Positions 35,809 to 45,400 of a DNA stretch of 64,000 bases are shown here, piece by piece (the stretch's first letter is position 1; every line of letters begins with the position of its first letter). The DNA is from Acidimicrobiales bacterium (GTDB lineage: Bacteria > Actinomycetota > Acidimicrobiia > Acidimicrobiales > Palsa-688), in assembly GCA_036378675.1 (NCBI GenBank), contig DASUWA010000007.1, positions 111,773-175,772 of the forward strand, read 5' to 3'. A program made the translations under genes and the position numbers. The notes beneath the pieces were generated by a model. The model did not search any database. It saw only the letters and a list, made by a program, of their open reading frames with translations, and was not told the DNA's origin.

Positions 35809-37068
35809 ATGGCTACCGCCCAGTCCCGTTACCCACGCCGCCCGACCCGCCAGGTGGTGCTTCGTCACCCGAGGAACGAGGTCCGCGTCGGAGGCGGGGC
35901 CCCCATCAGCGTTCAGTCCATGACGATCACCAAGACGGCTGATGTCGAAGGGACCCTCGCCCAGATCTATGAGTTGAACGCAGCCGGCGCCGACATCGTC
36001 CGGTGCACATGCAACGAGAAGGAAGCGGCTGAAGGGCTCGCTCGGATAGTTCCGCGGAGCCCGGTCCCGATCGTCGCCGACATTCATTTCCACGTCGAGA
36101 TGGCGCTCGCCGCGCTGGAGGCCGGCGTGCACTGCCTCCGGCTCAATCCCGGCAACCTGCGCAAGCCGGAAGAGATCAAGCTGGTCGCCCGGGAGTGCAA
36201 GGACCGCGGCGTGCCCGTGAGGATCGGCGTGAACGCCGGGTCGCTCGACCCGCGGCTTTACAAGAAGTACGGCGGCGCAACTCCCGAAGCGTTGGTCGAG
36301 TCGGCGCAGATCGAGCTCGGCCTGTTCGCCGAGGAGGGCTTCGACGACGTCAAGATCTCGGTCAAGGCGTCGAACGTTCCTCTCATGATCGAGGCGTACC
36401 GGCAGCTCTCCGAAGTGACCGACCACCCGCTCCACCTCGGCGTCACTGAGGCCGGACCCCCCCCGGCTGGAACCATCAAGGCCACCGGTGGAATTGCCAC
36501 ACTGCTTGCAGAAGGGATCGGGGACACGATCCGCTATTCGCTGACCGCCGACCCGGTCGAGGAGGCCCGCGCCGGTCGCGTCCTTCTGGAGGCGCTCGGC
36601 CTGAGGGAACGCACGTCGGTCGACCTCATCGCTTGCCCCGCTTGCGGGCGCGCCGAAATCGACGTGTACAAGGTCGCCCAGGAGGCGCAGGCCGCTTTGG
36701 AGAACCGCGAGATCCCGCTGCAGGTCGCAGTGATGGGCTGCGTCGTGAACGGGCCCGGGGAAGCGCGTTCCGCAGACCTGGGCATCGCGGCCGGCCGGCA
36801 CCGAGGCCACCTGTTCATACGCGGGCAGATCGTTCGGGTGGTGCCCGAGGACGAGATGGTGACCGCCCTGGTCGACGAGGCCGAGAAGCTCGTCAAGGAA
36901 GGCATCGCCGCCCGTCTCGCCGCCGCGGACTCGTCGGCTGCCGCGGAAGCGGAGGCCGATCGCGCCGCGCTTCTAGACGCGAAAGGCGCGGATGCCAACC
37001 AGAGCGAGGCCCGCGTCGAGTTGATCGATCGCCGACTGCGCGAGGCCGACGCCGGCGACAGCGAATAG
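35809..37068 (+). CDS. ispG: 4-hydroxy-3-methylbut-2-enyl diphosphate synthase
   Basis: A 419-aa [4Fe-4S] enzyme of the MEP pathway that converts MEcPP to HMBPP. The TIM-barrel part has VSVQSMTITKTADV-like sequence (ISVQSMTITKTADVEGTL) and LRLNPGN. The cluster ligands are in CPACGR (about 276-279) and GCVVNGPGEA (about 311). A C-terminal extension of about 40 residues is rich in Ala and Glu. It follows rseP at once. Confidence 0.96.
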   Translation: MATAQSRYPRRPTRQVVLRHPRNEVRVGGGAPISVQSMTITKTADVEGTLAQIYELNAAGADIVRCTCNEKEAAEGLARIVPRSPVPIVADIHFHVEMALAALEAGVHCLRLNPGNLRKPEEIKLVARECKDRGVPVRIGVNAGSLDPRLYKKYGGATPEALVESAQIELGLFAEEGFDDVKISVKASNVPLMIEAYRQLSEVTDHPLHLGVTEAGPPPAGTIKATGGIATLLAEGIGDTIRYSLTADPVEEARAGRVLLEALGLRERTSVDLIACPACGRAEIDVYKVAQEAQAALENREIPLQVAVMGCVVNGPGEARSADLGIAAGRHRGHLFIRGQIVRVVPEDEMVTALVDEAEKLVKEGIAARLAAADSSAAAEAEADRAALLDAKGADANQSEARVELIDRRLREADAGDSE

Positions 37069-37093
37069 TGGCATGTTCAGCCACCCGTCGCCG

Positions 37094-37175
37094 GCTTTGT
37101 GGAATGTAGTAGGGGTGCGTTGAGCGGGGTCTCTGCCACAAAAGGCTGGACGGCTGCAGCAACATTCCACAAAGC
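37094..37175. repeat. 14-bp inverted repeat with 54-bp spacer, upstream of acetyltransferase
   Basis: GCTTTGTGGAATGT (37094-37107) is exactly inverted as ACATTCCACAAAGC (37162-37175). The 82-bp unit lies between ispG and the GNAT gene. There is no target-site duplication at its edges and no ORF inside. It could be a terminator/attenuator hairpin, a pair of operator half-sites or a tiny non-autonomous element. Confidence 0.7.
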
Positions 37176-37227
37176 GCGGGCTTGTAGCCTTATTCGTTAG
37201 CGGCCGACCCCGGCGAGGACAACACTG

Positions 37228-38490
37228 GTGCGCATGGCACCGACGGTGAGGCGTCTGGAGTCCGGGGAGGAACTGGCGTTTATCAAGTCGGTGCGCGTGC
37301 CGTTTTTGGAGGCATCTACAGGTGGCGCCGACGACGAAGCGTCGGATCGCCGTCACGCCGCCAGGATCGACACCCAGCGGGCGTTCGTCGTGGAGGACCG
37401 GGGTCAGTTCGTCGGTAACTCGATCGTCAGGACGATGGACCTCACCGTGCCTTCCGCACCCGGCCGGCGCTGCCCGATCGTGCCGATGGGCGGAGTCAGC
37501 ATGGTGGGGGTGCACCCCACTCACCGCCGGCGCGGCTTCCTCAGCCAGATGATGGAGCGAATGCTCGATGACTGCCGTTCCCGGGACGAGCCGATCGCCG
37601 GGCTGATCGCGTCCGAGTCGATCATCTACGGAAGGTTCGGTTTCGGGTTGTCGACCGATGCCGCCGTGTACGAGCTCGAGGCGTCAAGATCCGCTTTCAG
37701 CCGGCCGGTCCCTGAGATCCAACTGCGCGTGGTGGAGAAGGACGAGGCGACGAAGCTTCTTCCGGATCTTTGGGAACAGAGCCGAACCGGCCACGCCGGT
37801 GAGCCCAACCGGACGGCTCAGTTCTGGGACGACATATTCGAAGACCGACCAGAGGAGCGCGGCGGAGCCGGGCCACTTTTCTTCGTGGTCTCCGACGACG
37901 GTTACGCGACCTACCGCGCCCGGGAGAATGGCAGCGTCCTAATGGGCGACTTCGTAGACGTCGTTGTCGAGGAGATCTGCTCCGCGAACCCCGAGTCCGA
38001 GGCCGCGCTCTGGCGTTTCGTACTCGACCTCGACCTCGTGGGCAAGGTCACCTTCCGGCGGAGGCGGGTTGCCGAGCAGGTTCGCTGGAGGATGAAGGAT
38101 CCACGACGACTCCGCACCCTTCACGTGTTCGACCGTCTCTACGTCCGTGTCCTCGACGTTCGTGCCGCGCTCGAGGAACGGGGATACCCGACCGAGGGAC
38201 GTTTGGTGGTCGACCTCCTTCCGGCCGACGCGGGGCGGGACGGGGATCCTGCCGTGGGGATCTGGTCGCTCGAGGCGGGACCCGACGCATCGGAGTGCCG
38301 GCCCGCCCCGGGCGCCCAGCCGGACTTGCGAATGCAGGTGACCGACCTCGGCTCGCTCTACCTAGGAGGGGTGAAGGCCTCGACGCTCGCCGCCGCCGGC
38401 CGGGTGGAGGAATTGACCGCCGGCAGCCTCGGAGTCGCCGATCGGCTGTTCGCGGCCGACCCGGCTCCGTTCACCGTGACCGGCTTCTGA
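37228..38490 (+). CDS. Eis-like GNAT N-acetyltransferase
   Basis: A 420-aa protein with the Eis architecture: N-terminal GNAT with VGVHPTHRRRGFLSQMMERML (acetyl-CoA loop RRRGFL, about 100), a second degenerate GNAT region and a C-terminal SCP2-like domain (YLGGVKASTLAAAGRVEEL) ending in a terminal Phe, as Eis family members do. Eis acetylates aminoglycosides and proteins in mycobacteria; the substrate here is unknown. GTG 37228 and ATG 37234 are both possible starts, with GAGGA about 11 nt upstream of the first. Confidence 0.85.
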   Translation: MRMAPTVRRLESGEELAFIKSVRVPFLEASTGGADDEASDRRHAARIDTQRAFVVEDRGQFVGNSIVRTMDLTVPSAPGRRCPIVPMGGVSMVGVHPTHRRRGFLSQMMERMLDDCRSRDEPIAGLIASESIIYGRFGFGLSTDAAVYELEASRSAFSRPVPEIQLRVVEKDEATKLLPDLWEQSRTGHAGEPNRTAQFWDDIFEDRPEERGGAGPLFFVVSDDGYATYRARENGSVLMGDFVDVVVEEICSANPESEAALWRFVLDLDLVGKVTFRRRRVAEQVRWRMKDPRRLRTLHVFDRLYVRVLDVRAALEERGYPTEGRLVVDLLPADAGRDGDPAVGIWSLEAGPDASECRPAPGAQPDLRMQVTDLGSLYLGGVKASTLAAAGRVEELTAGSLGVADRLFAADPAPFTVTGF

Positions 38491-38510
38491 GCCGGGCGGT
38501 CTTTTTCCCG

Positions 38511-38516
38511 TAGCTT
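38511..38516 (+). promoter_or_regulatory. -10 box for leaderless proS transcript
   Basis: TAGCTT with a 9-nt gap to ATG 38526; no ribosome binding site lies in the gap. Confidence 0.45.
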
Positions 38517-38525
38517 CTAATCCTC

Positions 38526-39932
38526 ATGGCATCGCCGCTGACCCCCAGGGACAAGGACTTTCCCCGCTGGTACCAGGACGTCATCACCCAAGCCGAGCTC
38601 GCTGACAACGGCCCTGTCCGCGGCACCATGGTCATCCGCCCCTGGGGCTACGCGATCTGGGAGCGGATGCAGGCCGAGCTCGACGACCGGATCAAGGCTG
38701 CCGGTGCCGAGAACGCCTACTTCCCGTTGTTCATCCCGGAGTCGTACTTGAAGCGCGAGGCCGAGCATGTCGAGGGGTTCAGCCCCGAGCTCGCCGTGGT
38801 GACCTACGGCGGGGGCCGGAAGCTGGAAGAGCCGGTCGTCGTGAGGCCCACGAGCGAGACGGTCATCAACAGCTTCTTCGCCAAGTGGGTCCAGAGCTAC
38901 CGGGACCTGCCCCTGCTGATCAACCAGTGGGCGAACGTCGTCCGTTGGGAGCTCCGCCCCAGGCTGTTCCTGCGCACGAGTGAGTTCCTCTGGCAGGAGG
39001 GCCACACCGCGCACGTCAGCGAGGAGGAGGCGCGGGCATACGCGCTCCGGATTCTTCGCGACGTTTATGTATCGACCATGGAGGAGGTCCTCGCGGTGCC
39101 GGTGCTGACCGGCCACAAGACCGCGCGGGAGCGATTCGCCGGCGCGATCCGGACGTGGACCTGCGAGGGGATGATGGGCGACGGCAAGGCTCTTCAGATG
39201 GGCACGAGCCACGAGCTGGGCCAGAACTTCGCCAAGGCGTTCGGGATCCAATTCTCCTCGGAAAGCGGTTCGCTCGAGTATGCGTGGCAGACCTCCTGGG
39301 GGGTCTCGACGCGGCTGGTGGGCGCTCTGATCATGTGCCACGGCGACGACGCCGGGCTCAGGCTGCCTCCGGCGCTGGCTCCGGTGCAGGTGGTCGTGGT
39401 GGTTGTGCGCGATGACGAGGGTGTGCGAAGAGCCGCCGAGGCAATCGTGGGCGATCTTCGAAGCTCGGGTGTCCGGGTTCGGCTGGACGACCGGGTCGAG
39501 ACGTCGTTCGGAAGGCGTTCGGTCGAGTGGGAGCTGAAGGGCGTTCCGGTACGGGTGGAGGTCGGTCCGCGTGACCTGGCCGAAGGTCGGGTGACTCTCG
39601 TCCGGAGAGACAGGCAGGAGAAGAACCCCGTCGGGCTCGCCGGCGTCGCCGTGGAAGTGGGAGCGGTGCTGGGGGAGGCGCAGAGGGTGTTGTTTTCGGA
39701 GGCGGAGGCGCGCCGGGAGTCCAGGACCAACCGCGTCGAATCTCTCGAGGAGGCGGTATCGGCTTCGTCGGACGGGTTTGGTGTGATCTCCTGGGATGCC
39801 GTCGGGACCGAAGGAGAGATAAAGCTGGCCGGGGAGGGGGTCAGCGTGCGTTGTCTGCGGCGCGAGGACGGTTCGCTTGCTTCGACCGACGACGAGCCGG
39901 GGCTCCAGGCGGTGGTCGCCCGGGCCTACTGA
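38526..39932 (+). CDS. proS: Prolyl-tRNA synthetase, archaeal/eukaryotic type (ProS type 3)
   Basis: A 468-aa class II synthetase. N-terminal DKDFPRWYQDVITQAELADN and RGTMVIRPWGYAIWE are type 3 features. Motif 2 is RWELRPRLFLRTSEFLWQEGHTAH (about 140-163, key Arg residues present), followed by GTSHELGQNFAKAFGIQF and motif 3 around LIMCHGDDAGLRLPP. The bacterial INS editing domain is absent, as expected for this type. C-terminal anticodon-binding domain is present. Its stop lies in the first copy of a 14-bp tandem repeat. Confidence 0.94.
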   Translation: MASPLTPRDKDFPRWYQDVITQAELADNGPVRGTMVIRPWGYAIWERMQAELDDRIKAAGAENAYFPLFIPESYLKREAEHVEGFSPELAVVTYGGGRKLEEPVVVRPTSETVINSFFAKWVQSYRDLPLLINQWANVVRWELRPRLFLRTSEFLWQEGHTAHVSEEEARAYALRILRDVYVSTMEEVLAVPVLTGHKTARERFAGAIRTWTCEGMMGDGKALQMGTSHELGQNFAKAFGIQFSSESGSLEYAWQTSWGVSTRLVGALIMCHGDDAGLRLPPALAPVQVVVVVVRDDEGVRRAAEAIVGDLRSSGVRVRLDDRVETSFGRRSVEWELKGVPVRVEVGPRDLAEGRVTLVRRDRQEKNPVGLAGVAVEVGAVLGEAQRVLFSEAEARRESRTNRVESLEEAVSASSDGFGVISWDAVGTEGEIKLAGEGVSVRCLRREDGSLASTDDEPGLQAVVARAY

Positions 39933-39989
39933 CCCGGGCCTACTGACCCGGGCCTACTGACAGGTCCCCACCCTGTGGACGAGGTGGGG
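39919..39989. repeat. Three tandem 14-bp copies at proS stop, then a C4/G4 hairpin
   Basis: CCCGGGCCTACTGA occurs three times exactly at 39919-39932, 39933-39946 and 39947-39960. The first copy contains the end and stop of proS; 14 is not a multiple of 3, so the copies are in different frames. A hairpin CCCCACC/GGTGGGG follows at 39966-39972 and 39983-39989. Confidence 0.8.
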
Positions 39990-40020
39990 TTCGGGGGCCC
40001 GGACGCGCACATGTCACAGC

Positions 40021-40026
40021 TATAAT
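40021..40026 (+). promoter_or_regulatory. Consensus -10 TATAAT for the rimP-nusA-infB operon
   Basis: The only perfect TATAAT noted in a promoter position. A -35 is not obvious. A start near 40033 would give a leader of about 120 nt containing the hairpins described at 40034-40100. Confidence 0.6.
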
Positions 40027-40033
40027 GAGGTGA

Positions 40034-40100
40034 ACCGCCTACCCAGGCGGTTGCTGGCGTGGGCCGCACCTGCGTGGGCAGGGTGCCCACGCTTTTGTTT
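40034..40100 (+). terminator. rimP leader with terminator and a competing arm
   Basis: The leader first has a CCGCCT/AGGCGG hairpin (about 40036-40050). Then GCGTGGGC occurs twice (40057-40064 and 40072-40079) before its complement GCCCACGC (40085-40092), which is followed by TTTTGTTT. The second copy plus the complement make a 9-bp stem with a 3-nt loop and a U-tract, an intrinsic terminator shape. Pairing with the first copy gives an alternative fold. Regulation is an inference. Confidence 0.65.
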
Positions 40101-40151
40101 GCGTATGTGGGATTTTGAGACGGTACGAGATGACAGAGGAGGTGACCAGGG

Positions 40152-40724
40152 GTGGGATCGGCTGAAGCTATCCGAACCATTGTCGAGCCTGCCCTCGGGT
40201 CGGCCGGACTGGAGCTCTGGGACGTCGAGTCAAGCCGCGGTCTGGTGCGCGTGCTCGTCGACGCCCCCGGTGGAATCGACCTCGACACCCTCTCGGAGGC
40301 CAACCGCATCATCTCGCCGCTTCTGGACGAGCACCCGGAACTGACCCCCGCGGGCAGCTACCAGCTCGAAGTGTCGAGCCCCGGCGTCGAGCGGACTCTC
40401 CGCGATCTCGACCACTACCGCCGCTACGTCGGCTCGGAGATCAACGTCAAGACCACCGAACCGGTCGAAGGCGGACGCCGCCACCGCGGTCGACTGGTCG
40501 CCGCAGACGAGGCCGCGATCGAGATCGAACCGTCGGACCGCCCCGACGTTTCCGTGCTTCGGATCCGACACGACCAGATTGAACGTGCCCGCACCGTCCT
40601 GGTGTGGGGACCCACTCCAGCGCCCGCTGCGAGACGCCGTGGTGCCCGGACCGGCACCGGTGCTTCTGTCGCCAAAGCGTCCGCCGCGCCCGCTGCCCTA
40701 GATGCGAAGGACGCAGGATCATGA
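40152..40724 (+). CDS. rimP: Ribosome maturation factor RimP
   Basis: A 190-aa 30S assembly factor. The N-terminal domain has LRVLVDAPGGIDLDTLSEANR-like sequence and the YQLEVSSPGVERTL motif (about 71-84), the family hallmark. The C-terminal 40 residues are Ala/Arg/Gly-rich and extend beyond the usual length. GTG 40152 follows GAGGAGGTGACC. Overlaps nusA by 4 nt (ATGA). Confidence 0.94.
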   Translation: MGSAEAIRTIVEPALGSAGLELWDVESSRGLVRVLVDAPGGIDLDTLSEANRIISPLLDEHPELTPAGSYQLEVSSPGVERTLRDLDHYRRYVGSEINVKTTEPVEGGRRHRGRLVAADEAAIEIEPSDRPDVSVLRIRHDQIERARTVLVWGPTPAPAARRRGARTGTGASVAKASAAPAALDAKDAGS

Positions 40725-42055
40725 AAGACACTTTCGCTTTCCTCGACGCTCTCCAGCAGATCGCCAAGGACAAGGGCATCAGCACCGACACCCTTCTCGA
40801 CGCCTTGAGCGGCGCGCTCGTCGCCGCGTACAAGCGGCTGCCGAACGCGGCGGAGGAGGCTGTTGTCACGATCGATCCGGAGACGGGTGACATCCGCGTG
40901 TACGGCCAGGAGCTGGACGAGGACGGCTACGTCATCCGGGAGTGGGACGACACGCCGAAGGACTTCGGGCGTATAGCCGCGCAGACCGCCAAGCAGGTCA
41001 TGACCCAGCGGATCCGCGAAGCCGAGCGCGACCTCAAGTACGAGGAGTACGCCGGCCGCGAGGGCGACATCGTCACCGGGATCATCCAGCAAAGCGACAA
41101 CAGGTACACGCTGCTCGACCTGGGCAAGGTCGAGGCACTCCTGCCCCAGGCGGAGCAGGTCCCTTACGAACGCTACGAGCACGGCGCCAGGCTGAAGGCC
41201 TACATCGTCGAGGTGCGCAAGACCACTAAGGGCCCGCAGATCGTGGTCAGCCGGACCCACCCGGGGCTGATCAAGCGCCTGTTCGAGCTCGAAGTACCCG
41301 AGATCTCGAGCGGCGTCGTCGAGATCAAGGCGGCGGCGCGCGAGCCGGGTCACAGAACCAAGATCGCGGTCTGGTCGAACGACCCGAACGTCGATCCGGT
41401 CGGGGCTTGCGTGGGCGCTCGTGGCGCGCGGGTACGGATGGTCACGAACGAGCTGCGCGGCGAGAAGGTCGACATCGTCCCGTTCTCCGACGACCCGCGC
41501 GAGTTCGTAATGCGTGCCCTACAGCCGGCGAAGGTGAAAGAAGTCCACCTGGACGAGCTGAGCGGCACCGCGACTGTCGTGGTGCACGACTTTCAATTGT
41601 CGCTGGCGATCGGTAAGGAGGGCCAGAACGCCCGTCTGGCCGCCCGTCTCACCGGCTGGCGGATTGACATCAAGAGTGAGACCCAGATCGCAGAGGAGGA
41701 GGCCTACGCCAACCAGGAGTGGGCCGAAGGCGAGTGGGTGACCAACGAGGCCGGCGAGATGGTCTGGCAGCCCGCCGAAGGTGGGGAAGCGGTCTCCGCC
41801 GAGGAATGGTCGCAGTCGAACGAGGAAGTCCTTCTCGACGAGGAAGACGGTCAGCTCCTCGCCGAGCAAGCCACTGACGGGGAGGTCGTCGACAACTCCG
41901 CAGGACCGGCCAGTGACGTCGCTCCGGCAGAGACTCCTGCAGAGACCCCGGCAGAGACCCCCTCAGAGACTCCTGCAGAGACCCCAGCAGGGGCTCCGGC
42001 AGAGACGGTCCCTTCTGGCGGAGATACCGCCGCCGGCGAGGAGGGCGACCGGTAG
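40721..42055 (+). CDS. nusA: Transcription termination/antitermination factor NusA
   Basis: A 444-aa protein with an N-terminal RNAP-binding domain ([20 protein letters not shown]), an S1 domain around 130-200 ([21 protein letters not shown]) and two KH domains ([15 protein letters not shown] and [20 protein letters not shown]). After about residue 326 comes an acidic tail with AETPAETP repeats encoded by 12-bp tandem units. ATG 40721 is chosen because it gives the standard start. Its stop TAG overlaps the probable ylxR start. Confidence 0.95.
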   Translation: MKDTFAFLDALQQIAKDKGISTDTLLDALSGALVAAYKRLPNAAEEAVVTIDPETGDIRVYGQELDEDGYVIREWDDTPKDFGRIAAQTAKQVMTQRIREAERDLKYEEYAGREGDIVTGIIQQSDNRYTLLDLGKVEALLPQAEQVPYERYEHGARLKAYIVEVRKTTKGPQIVVSRTHPGLIKRLFELEVPEISSGVVEIKAAAREPGHRTKIAVWSNDPNVDPVGACVGARGARVRMVTNELRGEKVDIVPFSDDPREFVMRALQPAKVKEVHLDELSGTATVVVHDFQLSLAIGKEGQNARLAARLTGWRIDIKSETQIAEEEAYANQEWAEGEWVTNEAGEMVWQPAEGGEAVSAEEWSQSNEEVLLDEEDGQLLAEQATDGEVVDNSAGPASDVAPAETPAETPAETPSETPAETPAGAPAETVPSGGDTAAGEEGDR

Positions 42056-42474
42056 CCGCCGGCCGAGCCGGGGATCTCGAGCAGACCAGGCCGGAGTCTT
42101 CCGGATCGGCCGAGCCGCAGCCTGAGGGTCCTGAAAGGACCTGCGTCGGCTGCAGAAGGAAGGGTTTCGCCGGTACGCTGGTGAGGGTGGCCCGCCGCCC
42201 CGACGGGTCGCTCGTGGCCGATCGGGATGTTCCCGGGCGCGGAGCCTGGTTGTGCCGGGACCCCGCAACGGGCGGCATCGCTATTTCTTGCCTCGGCGCC
42301 GCGGTCCGGCGCAACGCCTTTAGCAGGGCGTTTAGGGGACCGGTCACCGCCGGGTCGTGGGAAGCGCTGCGGGTGACGCCGCAAGAACGTGCGAACATGG
42401 AGGGTGCTGCCCGAACCGGTCAGCGAAGCGGACACCAGAACGAGAAGACGAGCCAGAACACCAGAAGGGATTGA
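42052..42474 (+). CDS. ylxR: YlxR family protein (DUF448), no canonical start
   Basis: The YlxR signature is clear: RTCVGCRRK (about residues 27-35), LVRVARRPDGSLV, PGRGAWLC and RRNAFSRAFRG. The frame is open from 41917 to the stop at 42474 but has no ATG, GTG or TTG before GTG 42181, which lies after the CxxC motif. AGGAGG (42039-42044) stands 7 nt before GTA 42052, which overlaps the nusA TAG. GTA is therefore the best guess; a minus-one shift from nusA is another. YlxR is RNA-binding and cluster-typical between nusA and infB. Confidence 0.72.
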   Translation, partial: VAAGRAGDLEQTRPESSGSAEPQPEGPERTCVGCRRKGFAGTLVRVARRPDGSLVADRDVPGRGAWLCRDPATGGIAISCLGAAVRRNAFSRAFRGPVTAGSWEALRVTPQERANMEGAARTGQRSGHQNEKTSQNTRRD

Positions 42475-42483
42475 CGCAGGAAC

Positions 42484-45400
42484 TTGCCGAAGAAGATCCG
42501 GGTTTACGAGCTAGGACGTGAGCTCGGCCTCACTAACAAAGAAGCTCTCGATCTCTGCGTGCAGCTTGGGATCGGAGTAAAGAGCCACTCCTCGAGCATC
42601 GAGGAGCAGCAGGCCGACCGCGTCCGCCGTAAGGCGGATCAAGAGGGATTGCGCCGCCCCGTGCAACCCGACGGGGACGGGGAGAAGAAGGCTGACGGGG
42701 CCAAGAAGGCCGACGAAGCCAAGAAGGCGGCTGCCCCAGAGGCCGAGCCAGTACCGGCCGGGTCGAGGGCATCGGGTGCTTCTACCCGGACCGCGGAGCC
42801 GGCGAGGGTCGCACAAGCGCCCTCGGCGGAGGCCCCCGCGGCCCGAGGCACAGACTCCCCTGCGGCCCGAGGCACAGAGGCCCCCGCAGCCCGCACCGCT
42901 GACACCCCGAGGGCCCGCCCTGCGCCCCCCACCTCTCAACCGCATGCTCCCGCGGCGTCTCCGGCTACGACCCCGGTAGGACCCTCAGGCCAGCCGCAAG
43001 CGCCGGCAGCAAGGACCGCGGGACAACAGCCTCGGCCCCAGGCCCCGGCACCACAGCCCCGCCCGCAGGCCCCGGCACCACAGCCCCGCCCGCAGGCCCC
43101 GGCGGCAAGCGCGCCCGCGCCAGCACCCGCTCCCGCTGCTCCCCGACAGCCCGGCGGCCCCGGCCAGGCAAGGCAGCCCGCCTCGGCTCCCGCGGCGCGT
43201 CAGACCGGCGCGGGTCCTGCCGCCCGTACAGGCCCCGGTCCGGCAGGCCGCCAGACCGGCGGCCCTCAGGGTCCAGGGGTGCGTGCCCCCGCAGCGAGTC
43301 CCGGTCAGGGCGGCCCTGGGCAGGCGCCTCCGGGCGCAGACGGGACCGGTCAAGCAGGCCCTGGACAGGGGACTGGCTCGGGACGTGGCGCCGCCCAGCC
43401 CGACGGCCCCATGCTTTCATCATCCGGCAAGCCGATCCCGCCGCCGCCCGGGTCGCGGCGGCCGCCGATGTCGGCTTCCGGCAAGCCGATTCCGCCCCCT
43501 CCGGGGCGTGGTCCTCGCGCGCCCGGTGCCGGCGCCGGCCCAGCGGGTGGAGGCGGTCCTGCCCGAACGGGCGGATCCGGCGGAGGCCGTCCCGGTGGCG
43601 CCGGCGGTGGTTTCCGCAGCGGACCGCGCCCGGCACCCGGCGGCGCAGGTGGCGGCTTCCGGGGAGGTCCCGGTGGCGCTGGCGGCGGTGGTGGTTTCCG
43701 CGGAGGTCCCGGTGGTGGCGGAGGCGGAGCTCCCGGCGCAGGGGCTGGAGCACCTGCGCGAGGTGGCGCTTTCGGCAACCGGGGTGGAGGGCGGCCGGGT
43801 GGGCGCCGTCCGACCCGCAGGCGCCGGCGGAACATCGAGGAGCTGGAAGCTCAAGAGCTAACCCACTACACGCCTTCGAACGCGCCCGTTCCCGAAGGCG
43901 AGATCATCGTCGAGCGCGGGTCGACCGCCCAGGAGCTAGGGCCGAAGCTGAACCGGTCCGGCGCCGACGTGGTGCGGTTCCTGTTCCAGCAGGGCGAGAT
44001 GGTCACGACCACGCAGTCACTCTCCGACGACATGATCGAGCTGTTCGCCGCCGAGCTGGGCGCGGACATCCGCCTCGTCGATCCCGGCGAGGAAAAAGAA
44101 GCCGAGCTTCAGGCCAAGTACTTCGACGACGAGGAGGAGGACGACGAGGACCTCCGGCCGCGGCCGCCGGTCGTGACCGTCATGGGTCACGTCGACCACG
44201 GCAAGACACTGTTGCTCGACCGGATCCGGGAGACGAACGTCGTCGCCGGCGAGGCCGGCGGGATCACCCAGCACATCGGCGCGTATCAGGTCACCTACAA
44301 CGGCCAGCTCATCACGTTCATCGACACCCCTGGCCACGAGGCCTTCACCGCAATGCGTGCGCGCGGCGCAGAGGTCACCGACATCGTGATCCTCGTCGCC
44401 GCCGCCGACGACGGCGTGATGCCCCAGACGGTCGAGGCAATCAACCACGCCAAGGCCGCCGACGTCCCGATCATCGTCGCCATCAACAAGATCGACCGCG
44501 CTGAAGCGGATCCCAACCGCGTCATGCAGCAGCTCTCGGAGCAGGGCCTGGTTCCCGAAGCCTGGGGTGGCGACACGATCATGGTCGAGATCTCGGCGCT
44601 CCAGAACCTCGGGATCGAGGAGCTGCTCGAACAGGTTCTGCTTGTCGCGGAGCTGGAGGAGCTTCAGGCCAATCCGGAGGGTCGTGCCCGCGGGATCGTG
44701 CTCGAGGCGAACCTCGACGCCGGCAAGGGCCCGGTAGCGACTGTCATCGTTCAGTCCGGCACCCTGCGAGTTTCGGACTCGGTGGTCGCGGGGGCCTCGT
44801 GGGGCCGCGTCAAGGCTCTCCTCGACGACAACGGAGACAACGTCAAAGAGGCGAGCCCCTCAACCCCCGTTCAGATCCTCGGTTTCGACATCGTTCCATC
44901 CGCCGGCGACGAGTTCCGTGTCACCGACAAGGCCAAGACTGCGCGCGACATCGCCGAGCAGCGCGAGCAGCGCTACCGCGCGGTCGACCAGCGCCGCACG
45001 TCGTCGGCGACAGGCACCGGGGCAAAGCTCGAGGACATCTTCGAGCAGATCCAGCGCGGGGAGACCGCCACGCTCAACCTGGTCCTCAAGGCCGACACTC
45101 AGGGATCGCTCGAAGCGGTGACCGAAAGCCTGCGCAAGCTCGAGCGCGACGAGGTCAAGTTGTCGTTCATCCATCGCGCGGTTGGTGGAATCACCGAGAA
45201 CGACGTCAGCCTCGCCGAGGCCTCGAACGCGACCATCATCGGCTTCAACGTGCGACCTGATCGTGGCGCACGCGAACTTGCCGAGACTCACGACGTGGAG
45301 ATCCGGACCTACGAGATCATCTACAAGCTGATCGAGGACATCGAGAGCGCCATGGTCGGCATGCTGGCTCCCGAGTTCGAGGAGGTCATCACCGGCGAGG

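Noticed and set aside
34936..36810. A 624-codon minus-strand ORF spanning rseP and ispG
   Set aside because: It crosses two real genes in antisense; composition is typical of a shadow frame.
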